From contig NZ_JACSQL010000014.1 in assembly GCF_014836635.1 (NCBI RefSeq), forward strand, positions 57,461-121,460: a DNA stretch of 64,000 nucleotides, read 5' to 3'. Source of the DNA: Paenibacillus gallinarum (GTDB taxonomy: Bacteria > Bacillota > Bacilli > Paenibacillales > Paenibacillaceae). The first letter of the stretch is position 1. Each line of letters begins with the position of its first letter. The notes under the pieces were generated by a model. It worked only from the letters and a program-made list of their open reading frames with translations, did not search any database and was not told the DNA's origin. The position numbers and the translations under genes are program-made. This document shows, piece by piece, positions 41,304 to 48,662 of the stretch.

Positions 41304-41660
41304 TTACTTGGCCTGATTTATATAGCCTTGCAGTTCAGCGATATATCTTCCGATACCTGGGAGGTTCATATCCACAATTAGACTGAGTAACCAACCTAAT
41401 AAAGCGAGTACAACAACGGTACCCAGAGACATACCTAATCCTCGAGCAATCCCAGCGGTGAAATTAGACAAAAGGCGTCTTTTGGTGCTGCTGTAATTTT
41501 CCAGCAAATCTTTGAATTCTACACTTTCCATTGCTTTATAGATCCCATCGAGACGTGAATTTAAATTCTTTACTTCATGTCTTAGCTCAAAAGGATGATC
41601 ATTAACGATCTCCTTGTGTTCATTTTTTTTCTTATCTGTGTTTATGTCCATCGTACTCAT
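41304..41660 (-). CDS. DUF5665-family membrane protein
   Basis: 118 residues. A hydrophilic helical N-terminal part (HEVKNLNSRLDGIYKAMESVEF) is followed by FKDLLENYSSTKRRLLSNFTAGIARGLGMSLGTVVVLALLGWLL, with one central hydrophobic segment, and a C-terminal amphipathic stretch. The FAGIARGLG-type motif and the length fit DUF5665. RBS AGGAGGAG. It follows ytxH on the minus strand, but a terminator (41730-41698) lies between, so expression may depend on partial read-through. Function unknown. Confidence 0.72.
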   Translation of the reverse strand: MSTMDINTDKKKNEHKEIVNDHPFELRHEVKNLNSRLDGIYKAMESVEFKDLLENYSSTKRRLLSNFTAGIARGLGMSLGTVVVLALLGWLLSLIVDMNLPGIGRYIAELQGYINQAK

Positions 41661-41697
41661 CGATTCTCCTCCTTTGTTCCGTATCGTTAAAATGATG

Positions 41698-41730
41698 AAA
41701 AAATAGCCAGCTGTATACAGCTGGCTATAC
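41698..41730 (-). terminator. Terminator after the YtxH gene
   Basis: On the minus strand ATAGCCAGCTG / CAGCTGGCTAT with a short loop and T6. Confidence 0.9.
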
Positions 41731-41753
41731 GCTACTCAGATGAAGGATAGATA

Positions 41754-42275
41754 TTAATGGTTAGTGGATGAATGGTTAGAACTGCGATTCAGTTCACGAT
41801 TCGCTTCATTGGTAGCTTTTTCAGTAGTTGCAGCAACCTGAGAAGTTGCGTTTTTTGCTTCATTCGAAATGTTGTTTGAAGATTTTTGTGCTTCGTTGCT
41901 TACATTTTCAGAAGCTTTTCTAGCTTCATCCGTTACGTCAGCAGTTGCTTGTTTCACACTTGTAATGACAGTAGAAGTATTATCACTAACTGTTTTAGCC
42001 AAGTCTGTAGTTTTAGAAGAAACTGTTTTTGCAATTTCAGAAGCTTTATCGCCAACTACGGTAGCCACTTCTTTCGTTTTATCGGATACTTCACCCATTC
42101 GGTAAGACAAGTCACCGCGAAGTTCGCGGCCCGGTTTCGGTGCGAAAAGCAGCGCTGCTGCAGCACCAATCAACCCTCCGATAAATAAACCTTTCGTAAA
42201 GTTGCTGCTATTCCCCGTATCTTCGTTTCTGTAGTCTGCAATTGATCTATTGTATTCCATGTCGTTTTGATTCAT
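41754..42275 (-). CDS. YtxH-family general stress protein
   Basis: 173 residues: an N-terminal helix (FTKGLFIGGLIGAAAALLFAPKPGRELRGDL, the YtxH signature) followed by a long low-complexity Ala/Ser/Thr/Lys region with 11-residue-like periodicity (SEIAKTVSSKTTDLAKTVSDNTS; SENVSNEAQKSSNNISNEAKNATS), similar to LEA-like stress proteins. RBS AGAGGAGCG. It lies 64 bases after the GlsB-like gene and is probably co-transcribed from the SigB-like promoter at 42669-42643. Membrane-anchored; function unknown. Confidence 0.88.
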   Translation of the reverse strand: MNQNDMEYNRSIADYRNEDTGNSSNFTKGLFIGGLIGAAAALLFAPKPGRELRGDLSYRMGEVSDKTKEVATVVGDKASEIAKTVSSKTTDLAKTVSDNTSTVITSVKQATADVTDEARKASENVSNEAQKSSNNISNEAKNATSQVAATTEKATNEANRELNRSSNHSSTNH

Positions 42276-42339
42276 TATAATCGCTCCTCTAATTTTTAAA
42301 TTTTATAAGTTCATTACTTCTTGTTCTTTTCTTACCCCG

Positions 42340-42597
42340 TTAAGCTGCTTTTCTAAACAACTTTCCAATAAGTCCGAGAAGAAAAACAAAGATTGCTGTT
42401 CCGATGATGGCTGGGACTACGGCAAAATCAGCGATGACGGGACCAAAGTCACCGAATAGCATCGTACCGATCCAAGCACCGACTAAACCTGCAATCATCG
42501 ATCCTAAAATACCACCTGGCATGTTATGGCCAACGAGAGCATCGCCGATAAGTCCAATGAGAATCGCCATTACGATACTTAAGATGATGGCCCACAT
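42340..42597 (-). CDS. GlsB/YeaQ/YmgE-family stress membrane protein
   Basis: 85 residues, almost wholly hydrophobic, with three segments and Gly-rich packing (GLIGDALVGHNMPGGILGSMIAGLVGAWIGTMLFGDFGP), the transglycosylase-associated/YeaQ family signature. RBS AAAGGAGGCG. A SigB-like promoter sits 46 bases upstream, fitting the general stress role suggested by relatives. Confidence 0.9.
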   Translation of the reverse strand: MWAIILSIVMAILIGLIGDALVGHNMPGGILGSMIAGLVGAWIGTMLFGDFGPVIADFAVVPAIIGTAIFVFLLGLIGKLFRKAA

Positions 42598-42642
42598 AAC
42601 AATCGCCTCCTTTGCTTGCTCTTGTGCCTTGCTATTCGATAT

Positions 42643-42669
42643 ATAAACGTTCCTTGCCAGTATTGAAAC
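42643..42669 (-). promoter_or_regulatory. SigB-like promoter of the GlsB-YtxH unit
   Basis: Minus strand GTTTCA (42669-42664), 15-base spacer, GTTTAT (42648-42643). The -10 is the same variant as before the YflT gene. Confidence 0.42.
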
Positions 42670-42683
42670 AAGGATGGTAACAT

Positions 42684-43361
42684 CTAGTGCTTCATAGAGG
42701 GAGATAATGCAAATTCAGTTCGAAAGACCTTGTTTATGCATAACACCCATACGCCGCCTGAAGTGAATCCTGTTAACACATCTGAAGGATAATGTACACC
42801 CAGATAAATACGACTGAATCCAAGTAAGAAAATAACCGTGATGCCAATCATAGTAAGTAACATGGGATCTCCTTTTTTCTGTTTCAGCGAATAGACTGCG
42901 ATTAATAGCAGGGAACCGTAAAAACCAGCGGCAACCATGGCGTGTCCACTTGGAAAACTGTAACCGCTAACGCTGATAAGAAAGTCAAGATCCGGACGTT
43001 CTCGGCGCACAATGTATTTACTAAGGGCGTTAATTCCCCACATTCCGAGAAAACTTAGCAGTACGATGCTTCCCTCTAAATAACGACTTCGATAAATAAT
43101 GTAATAACAAGCGAATGCGAGTGCTACCATCAAAGAATAATGAAAGGAACCAAAGGATGTGATCACCCGCATAAGAGGGAGGAGAGCATAGTACGAGCTG
43201 GTTTCAGAAGGGAATAGCAACTCTTGAATCCGGATATCAAGTTCTTGTATGCGGTCTGTCCCCAGTATGTAGAATAGAAAAGCAATAAGAAAAATAACAA
43301 TGAAACTTGCAGCAAAACCGATACTAGTCCATATTAACGAATGGTTTTTGTTTTTTAGCAT
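42684..43361 (-). CDS. PAP2-family membrane phosphatase
   Basis: 225 residues with about six helices. The three phosphatase motifs are present: KYIVRRERP, SFPSGHAMVAAGFYGS and SRIYLGVHYPSD (nucleophile His in the last). Such enzymes dephosphorylate undecaprenyl diphosphate, phosphatidate or similar lipids at the outer face of the membrane. It has its own SigA-type promoter (43442-43415) and lies just upstream of the SigB-like promoter of the next gene. Confidence 0.9.
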   Translation of the reverse strand: MLKNKNHSLIWTSIGFAASFIVIFLIAFLFYILGTDRIQELDIRIQELLFPSETSSYYALLPLMRVITSFGSFHYSLMVALAFACYYIIYRSRYLEGSIVLLSFLGMWGINALSKYIVRRERPDLDFLISVSGYSFPSGHAMVAAGFYGSLLLIAVYSLKQKKGDPMLLTMIGITVIFLLGFSRIYLGVHYPSDVLTGFTSGGVWVLCINKVFRTEFALSPSMKH

Positions 43362-43414
43362 GTTTTAATGAGCTCCTTTATAGTTAAAAATTTCAACTTA
43401 AATATGAACCTTTC

Positions 43415-43442
43415 ATAATAGTTTACCTATTTTATCTGTCAA
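43415..43442 (-). promoter_or_regulatory. SigA-type promoter of the PAP2 gene
   Basis: Minus strand TTGACA (43442-43437), 16-base spacer, TATTAT (43420-43415). Confidence 0.65.
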
Positions 43443-43536
43443 AATATCATCTTTGTACTATACTGTACTATGGTGAATGTTAGGGTATCCTATAATAATG
43501 AAAAAGGGTCCCTTTATTTAGAAGGAGAGAACTAGC

Positions 43537-44547
43537 ATGACGGACACAATGTTAATAAAAGAATTTCGTTCGGGCGTACTTGAAAGTGCACACCGAGGAC
43601 ATATATGTATCGTGAATGATAAGAAGCAGGTTGTTTATTCGGCAGGAAATCCCCACTTTAGGACATTTACACGTTCTGCTGCAAAACCACTTCAAGCAAT
43701 ACCTGGAATTCGGGCAGGAATTGTGGATGCATACGATCTTAGTCAAGAAGAAATTGCACTGATGGTATCTTCTCATCGCTCAGAACCTTTTCATAGGAAT
43801 ACATTAGAGCACATGAAAGAAAAGATAAATTTGGATGAAGACGGACTTGTATGTGCACCAAGTTTTCCGCTGCATGAGGAGAGCCGCACGGATTATATTC
43901 GGCAGCAAGGAGATAAGAGAAGGCTCCTGCATAATTGTTCGGGTAAGCATATGGGAGTTCTTGCGTACAGTAAGGTAAAGGGATATGATCTTTCTTCCTA
44001 TGCCGATCCGAATCACCCAGTTCAACAAGAAATCAAACAAACCATATCTCATCTAGGGGAAATTGATCCAAGTGATATGGCAGCAGGGGTGGATGGTTGT
44101 GGATTCCCTGTTTTCGCACTGCCTATTTCAACAATGGCAACGGCATTTCTTAAACTGGCTTGTCCAGATTTGATTGAAGATGAGGAAACCCGCAAAGCGG
44201 TAGAAGTGATTACTACGGCCATGAATAAAGCTCCAGAGATGGTCGGAGGAACAGGACGAGTTGACTCTGTCCTCCTTCAAGATGATAATATTGTAGCTAA
44301 AGGCGGGTTTCAGGGTGTATTCTGTTTGGCTTTACGCAAGGAACGGTTAGGTATCAGTTTTAAAGTACTTGATGGTTCAGATGAAGAGTGGGGGCTCATT
44401 GTGAAATCCATTCTTACACAGATCGGTTATGATAATGCAGAGACGATCCAGCGCCTTACGGAGCAGTTCCCCGGAGAGATCCGGAATGACGCACGTACTG
44501 TGGTAGGCAAGGCAGAATCTGCTTTCATACTGGAATCCCATGCATAG
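43537..44547 (+). CDS. L-asparaginase II family (rhizobial/ReAV type)
   Basis: 336 residues of the PF06089-type asparaginase family, unrelated in fold to E. coli AnsA/AnsB. Characteristic motifs are FTRSAAKPLQAIP, SSHRSEPFH, HNCSGKHMGVL (S-x-K pair) and GVDGCGFPVFALP, and GGTGRVDS near residue 238. It hydrolyses asparagine to aspartate and ammonia; cytoplasmic. RBS AGAAGGAGAG. Monocistronic, followed by a long inverted repeat. Confidence 0.87.
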   Translation: MTDTMLIKEFRSGVLESAHRGHICIVNDKKQVVYSAGNPHFRTFTRSAAKPLQAIPGIRAGIVDAYDLSQEEIALMVSSHRSEPFHRNTLEHMKEKINLDEDGLVCAPSFPLHEESRTDYIRQQGDKRRLLHNCSGKHMGVLAYSKVKGYDLSSYADPNHPVQQEIKQTISHLGEIDPSDMAAGVDGCGFPVFALPISTMATAFLKLACPDLIEDEETRKAVEVITTAMNKAPEMVGGTGRVDSVLLQDDNIVAKGGFQGVFCLALRKERLGISFKVLDGSDEEWGLIVKSILTQIGYDNAETIQRLTEQFPGEIRNDARTVVGKAESAFILESHA

Positions 44548-44574
44548 AACGTAGAACGTTTCTTTCTTCATTAT

Positions 44575-44665
44575 AAAAAACAGCCCTGTAAACTTAACAT
44601 GGATCCTATAGATTTTCTCCTAATCAGGAAATGATCTATATGCCATCGTAAGCACAGGGCTGTTT
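44575..44665 (-). terminator. Long imperfect hairpin between convergent genes
   Basis: AAACAGCCCTGT (44578-44589) pairs with ACAGGGCTGTTT (44654-44665). The 64-base interior is itself self-complementary in blocks (CTTA/TAAG, CTATAGAT/ATCTATA, TCCT/AGGA), so nearly the whole 88 bases can fold into one hairpin. The minus-strand end runs into T6, so it works as the terminator of the DUF1128 gene and may stop the asparaginase transcript. Confidence 0.75.
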
Positions 44666-44687
44666 GTTATATTCTCTTATGCAGTTG

Positions 44688-44912
44688 TTACACGCGGCGC
44701 AGGCGACCAAGCTCAGACACTAGCGCTTCCACTTCAGATATACTAAGATTTGTTTTTGAATTGACAACATCGTATAGGTCATAGATATCATCATATTGTT
44801 CCACGGAAAAAGCAGAAGATTGCAGGGCAGAAGCACTCGCCATTTTTAATTTTCCTTTAATAGCCTCAATCATGTAATCAATGTTTTCCGGGCTTTTTTG
44901 AGATAAATCCAT
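44688..44912 (-). CDS. DUF1128 family protein (YfkK-like)
   Basis: 74 residues, soluble and helical: SPENIDYMIEAIKGKLKMASASALQSSAFSVEQYDDIYDLYDVV ... SISEVEALVSELGRL. This matches Bacillus YfkK (UPF0435/DUF1128) along its length. Function unknown. A purine-rich AAAGGAATGGACGG precedes the ATG. Confidence 0.87.
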   Translation of the reverse strand: MDLSQKSPENIDYMIEAIKGKLKMASASALQSSAFSVEQYDDIYDLYDVVNSKTNLSISEVEALVSELGRLRRV

Positions 44913-45013
44913 ATTCCGTCCATTCCTTTCGGTACAGTAAAGTTTGTTCGTATTGTATCATGTAAGGAGTAGGATAGAAAGAAAAAGAAGACACGAAAAG
45001 GAGATGACGGGTA

Positions 45014-45589
45014 TTGTCTAAATTCACTTCTCTTACTTCTCGAAGCGGAATGTCAGTGAAGAACGCGATGACAGCGGATCAGCTTGTCTCTTTTTTTAAA
45101 CAAATATATACCGAGCATAGGGAAGAAGAGATTACTTTCGTATGTATTGGAACAGATCGCTCTACTGGCGATGCACTTGGCCCGCTGACCGGAACTTATC
45201 TGTGTGATCATGGTTTTACAAGAGTGATAGGTACGCTTTCAAATCCTTGTGATGCAACGAACCTGGAGTCGTATCTTGCAGAAATTCCTCCTGATCAGAT
45301 TATTATTGCCATAGATGCCTGTCTAGGAGATGCTGCTAATATAGGTAGATTTATAGGTAAGGGTACTGCTTTGTTCCCGGGACGGTCCGTAAAAGGACAA
45401 CTGCCTCCTGTAGGGAATTATAGTATTGTCGGCATTGTAAATAGGAACGGTCCTAGGCCGTATTCCATCTTGCAAATGACCTCACTGTATCAAGTAATGA
45501 ATATGGCTTCACAGATTGCACACGCTGCTAGAGCAGGTGTAGACCACACAAGAATGGGCCAAGTAAATGAATTAGCTATTGAGGTCTAG
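45014..45589 (+). CDS. yyaC: Sporulation protein YyaC, GPR-like
   Basis: 191 residues. The YyaC fold is related to germination protease; key stretches are FVCIGTDRSTGDALGPLTGTYL, IAIDACLG, GKGTALFPGRSVKGQLPPVGNYSIVGIVN. Start is TTG with AAAGGAGATG about 12 bases upstream. It is found in endospore formers, supporting the host assignment. Its substrate has not been settled in the family. Confidence 0.87.
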   Translation: MSKFTSLTSRSGMSVKNAMTADQLVSFFKQIYTEHREEEITFVCIGTDRSTGDALGPLTGTYLCDHGFTRVIGTLSNPCDATNLESYLAEIPPDQIIIAIDACLGDAANIGRFIGKGTALFPGRSVKGQLPPVGNYSIVGIVNRNGPRPYSILQMTSLYQVMNMASQIAHAARAGVDHTRMGQVNELAIEV

Positions 45590-45699
45590 GAAATGATTAT
45601 AGATAAGTAGAGCGTTTCAGCAGGTTATAAAAAGAGTAATAGAATAGATAAGTTTAATCAGGGTCTTTTAATACGGCTAACAGAAAGAAGGCGTAACTG

Positions 45700-46491
45700 A
45701 TGGAGAAAATTGAACTTGGAAATCAGAACATTGCATATAAGGATCAAGGAGCAGGAGAGGCCATCTTACTGTTGCATGGTTTCTGCGGCAGTTCAGCTTA
45801 TTTTGATGAACTATTCCCTGAACTCACAGCGAATTATCGCTGCATTGTTCCTGATCTGAGAGGACATGGTCAGTCAGATGCTCCAAATAGCAGTTACAGC
45901 ATAGATCAAATGGCAGACGACGTAATAGGAATGTTGAATGCACTTGAAGTAGCCAAAGTAAGTGTATTTGGTCATTCACTTGGCGGGTACATCACTCTTT
46001 CTATTGCAGAACGTTATCCTGAACGGATTAAAGCATTTGGACTTGTTCATTCCACTGCTTATCCAGACAGCGAAGAGGCAAAAGAGAAAAGATTAACAGC
46101 CGTCTCTACCATTCAAACACAAGGAATTCAGAATTTTGTGGATTCTCTCGTACCGAGTTTGTTTGCAGAGGAAAACCGTGAACGGATGTCCACCGTCATC
46201 GATAAAATTCAGGAAATTGGATATCGTACTTCTCCGCTAGGAGCATCGAGCACAGCAATCGCAATGAGAGAACGCCCTGATCGGCGTCATGTTCTGGAGG
46301 AGTCCAACGTACCTCTACTGCTTATCGCTGGCGAATCGGATGGAGTCGTACCCCCGGATAGAACCTTTACTGCAGATGGTGCAGGAGTTACGCAAGCTTT
46401 AATTCGTGGTGCTGGGCATATGAGTATGGTAGAGGCACCGGAAGAGCTGGCACGAGTTATCTTAGAGTTTATGAATAAGCATGTAAATTAA
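45700..46491 (+). CDS. Alpha/beta hydrolase
   Basis: 263 residues. Oxyanion-hole LLHGFCGS, nucleophile Ser in FGHSLGGYI, acid Asp in AGESDGVVP and His in GAGHMSMVEAP make the full triad, and DLRGHGQSD is typical of the family. Small esterase, lactonase or C-C hydrolase; substrate unknown. RBS AGAAAGAAGGCG. Followed by a strong terminator. Confidence 0.87.
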   Translation: MEKIELGNQNIAYKDQGAGEAILLLHGFCGSSAYFDELFPELTANYRCIVPDLRGHGQSDAPNSSYSIDQMADDVIGMLNALEVAKVSVFGHSLGGYITLSIAERYPERIKAFGLVHSTAYPDSEEAKEKRLTAVSTIQTQGIQNFVDSLVPSLFAEENRERMSTVIDKIQEIGYRTSPLGASSTAIAMRERPDRRHVLEESNVPLLLIAGESDGVVPPDRTFTADGAGVTQALIRGAGHMSMVEAPEELARVILEFMNKHVN

Positions 46492-46504
46492 AAATATAGA
46501 TTAG

Positions 46505-46545
46505 CAAGCGGACAGGTGAATGAAAGAACCTGTCTGCTTTTTTTT
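46505..46545 (+). terminator. Terminator after the alpha/beta hydrolase gene
   Basis: Stem AAGCGGACAGGT / ACCTGTCTGCTT with T8. Confidence 0.92.
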
Positions 46546-46626
46546 GTGGTTTGGCTTTTTCGGATGAATGCAGGTAAAATCAATACGATACAGTACGGAT
46601 ACGCTGATTAAGGAGTGGAAGTCCAT

Positions 46627-47271
46627 ATGTTTAGAAGAGATTATCTCCTTCGTATGGTGGAGGAAATGACCAACATGATCGGCAAAGTGTTTGAACTCAA
46701 ACAAAAGAAAAAACATATAGAAGCGTTATGGGAGCTCGATGAATGGCTAAAACGTCAATTTCGTTTAAATTCTCAGCTCCTGAATTCGTTACCTACCGAG
46801 GATATTATTGATCTATTCCGTCAAGGTGGTGGGGTAGAAGTAGATCAAGTTCAGCAGGTTGCCCGTATTCTAGAAGAAGAAGGCGAGATATATCAGGATC
46901 AAGGACACACAGACGTAAGCTTGATTCGGTATATGAAGGCTTTGCATTTATATCTATACTGTATGCTGAATGGAGCCAATCCGGATATTTTGCAAGCACC
47001 GGTACGAATTCAGCAGCTATATGTGAAAGTCAAAGGATATGAACTTCCTGACAAAACGGAAAGATTATCAGCATTATACCGTGAGGAAATAGGTCAATAT
47101 GCGGAAGCTGAGAATAGTTGGTATCGTTTGGTGGACCGTGAAGAACAATACAAAGAAGAAGCTCGCGTGTTCTATCATCGCCTTTTAAAACTAGAGGATA
47201 AGAGGCTTGAACAAGGAGGGCTGCCTCGTCAAGAGGTAGAAGAAGGGCTTTATCATTTGCAAAGTAAGTAG
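46627..47271 (+). CDS. DUF6483-family helical protein
   Basis: 214 residues, soluble, almost all alpha: MFRRDYLLRMVEEMTNMIGKVFELKQKKK at the start and TPR-like helical pairs later (EEEGEIYQDQGHTDVSLIRYMKALHLYLYCM; YREEIGQYAEAENSWYRLVD). The N-terminus matches DUF6483. A GTG at 46615 is in frame but forms part of the RBS AAGGAG; the ATG at 46627 is the start. Function unknown; may act as a scaffold. Confidence 0.75.
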   Translation: MFRRDYLLRMVEEMTNMIGKVFELKQKKKHIEALWELDEWLKRQFRLNSQLLNSLPTEDIIDLFRQGGGVEVDQVQQVARILEEEGEIYQDQGHTDVSLIRYMKALHLYLYCMLNGANPDILQAPVRIQQLYVKVKGYELPDKTERLSALYREEIGQYAEAENSWYRLVDREEQYKEEARVFYHRLLKLEDKRLEQGGLPRQEVEEGLYHLQSK

Positions 47272-47374
47272 TATGATTCAGTCTCTCCATGATAAAAATA
47301 AACTTACTGAACATAAGTGTCTAATATGTTATCGTTACTAAGATAAAGTTATATAGAAAGTGAGATGTACCATT

Positions 47375-48541
47375 TTGGATTCTTTACGAAAATTAATTAC
47401 AAATATATTTGAAGAGCAGGCTTTGATCAATGCTACGCTTAGCCAGTTACGTAAACGAGAAGGCCAACTTTATTCAAAAGTACAGATTAAGCCGTTATTG
47501 CTAAAGAATAAATTGCACTATCAGTTTGCATATCATCAGAACAATAAGGTGATTCATGAAAACTTAGAACCAGAGCAGGCAGTTAAGGCTGTGACCGCTT
47601 TGTTCGAGGAAACATTTAGACAAGGTATGCTGTGTACACCAGAAGCAGACTATCAAATTTTGATCAGTAAAAAATACAAGGTCTCCATTCTAACTCGGTC
47701 CCCGTCCAAAAAGGAGATTGACCTTTCACATAATCGTAAAAAAAGATATGTACTTGAAGATGGCAAACCGATTCCTTTTCTCATTGAACTCGGTATCATG
47801 AGTGAGGAAGGAAAAGTACATGCTCGTAGATATGATAAATTCAAACAGATCAATCGCTTTTTAGAGATGGTTGAGGATATCCTGCCTAGTCTGCCAGAGG
47901 AGAGACCGATTACTATCGTTGATTTTGGATGTGGTAAATCGTATCTAACGTTTGCTCTTTATCATTATTTGGCGGTGAAGCAGAGACGGAAAATTAAGGT
48001 TGTTGGACTTGATCTGAAAGCAGATGTCATTGAACATTGTAGTCAGATCGCCAAGAATCTGGGATATCAGAATCTGAAGTTTTTGGTAGGAGATATTGCA
48101 GAGTATAATGAGCTTGAACAAGTAGATATGGTGGTTACGCTTCATGCCTGTGATACGGCAACCGATGCCGCACTGGATAAAGCAGTTCGCTGGGGAGCTT
48201 CGGTTATTTTGTCTGTACCTTGCTGTCAGCATGAATTGTTTGCGCAAATGGAAGCTTCGGTTATGAACCCATTATTGTCTCATGGCATTCTGAAAGAGCG
48301 TTTCGCTGCTCTTGCTACAGATTCCATTCGAGCTAAATTGCTTGATATGATGGGATATCGAACACAGCTGCTGGAGTTTATTGATATGGAGCACACACCA
48401 AAAAACATCCTAATCCGAGCGGTACGCGGACAAGCAGGCGACCGGGATACTCTGTGGAAAGAATACAAGGCTTACCGGGACTTCCTACATGTCGATCCTT
48501 ACCTGGAACGAGCTTGTCGTGATTTGCTTCCTAACTCGTAA
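47375..48541 (+). CDS. Class I SAM-dependent methyltransferase (Methyltransf_32-like)
   Basis: About 388 residues. The SAM motif is ITIVDFGCGKSYLTFALYHYL with GLDLKADVIEHC and VGDIAEY after it; VVTLHACDTATDAALDKAV and SVPCCQHEL are characteristic of this group, which resembles eukaryotic METTL25-type proteins. The N-terminal ~180 residues are an all-bacterial extension with many basic residues. A GTG at 47360 is open, but AAAGTGAG lies about ten bases before TTG 47375, preferred as start. An RNA substrate is plausible from the basic N-domain, but this is a guess. Confidence 0.78.
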   Translation: MDSLRKLITNIFEEQALINATLSQLRKREGQLYSKVQIKPLLLKNKLHYQFAYHQNNKVIHENLEPEQAVKAVTALFEETFRQGMLCTPEADYQILISKKYKVSILTRSPSKKEIDLSHNRKKRYVLEDGKPIPFLIELGIMSEEGKVHARRYDKFKQINRFLEMVEDILPSLPEERPITIVDFGCGKSYLTFALYHYLAVKQRRKIKVVGLDLKADVIEHCSQIAKNLGYQNLKFLVGDIAEYNELEQVDMVVTLHACDTATDAALDKAVRWGASVILSVPCCQHELFAQMEASVMNPLLSHGILKERFAALATDSIRAKLLDMMGYRTQLLEFIDMEHTPKNILIRAVRGQAGDRDTLWKEYKAYRDFLHVDPYLERACRDLLPNS

Positions 48542-48574
48542 GTAGCATGGGAAAATTGAACAACAGTGTTAGAT

Positions 48575-48613
48575 AAGAGGTCAACCCTTATATAGGGTTG
48601 ACCTCTTTTTTTT
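48575..48613 (+). terminator. Terminator after the methyltransferase gene
   Basis: Stem AAGAGGTCAACCC / GGGTTGACCTCTT with T8. Confidence 0.93.
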
Positions 48614-48662
48614 AGGGAATAGTAGGTAGGAAGATAAAAAGGAAAAGAGGAATCGTTAAATC

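Noticed and set aside
42404..42646. 80-codon frame opposite the GlsB-like gene
   Set aside because: Mirror of a repetitive hydrophobic gene; Pro/Ile-rich and without an RBS.
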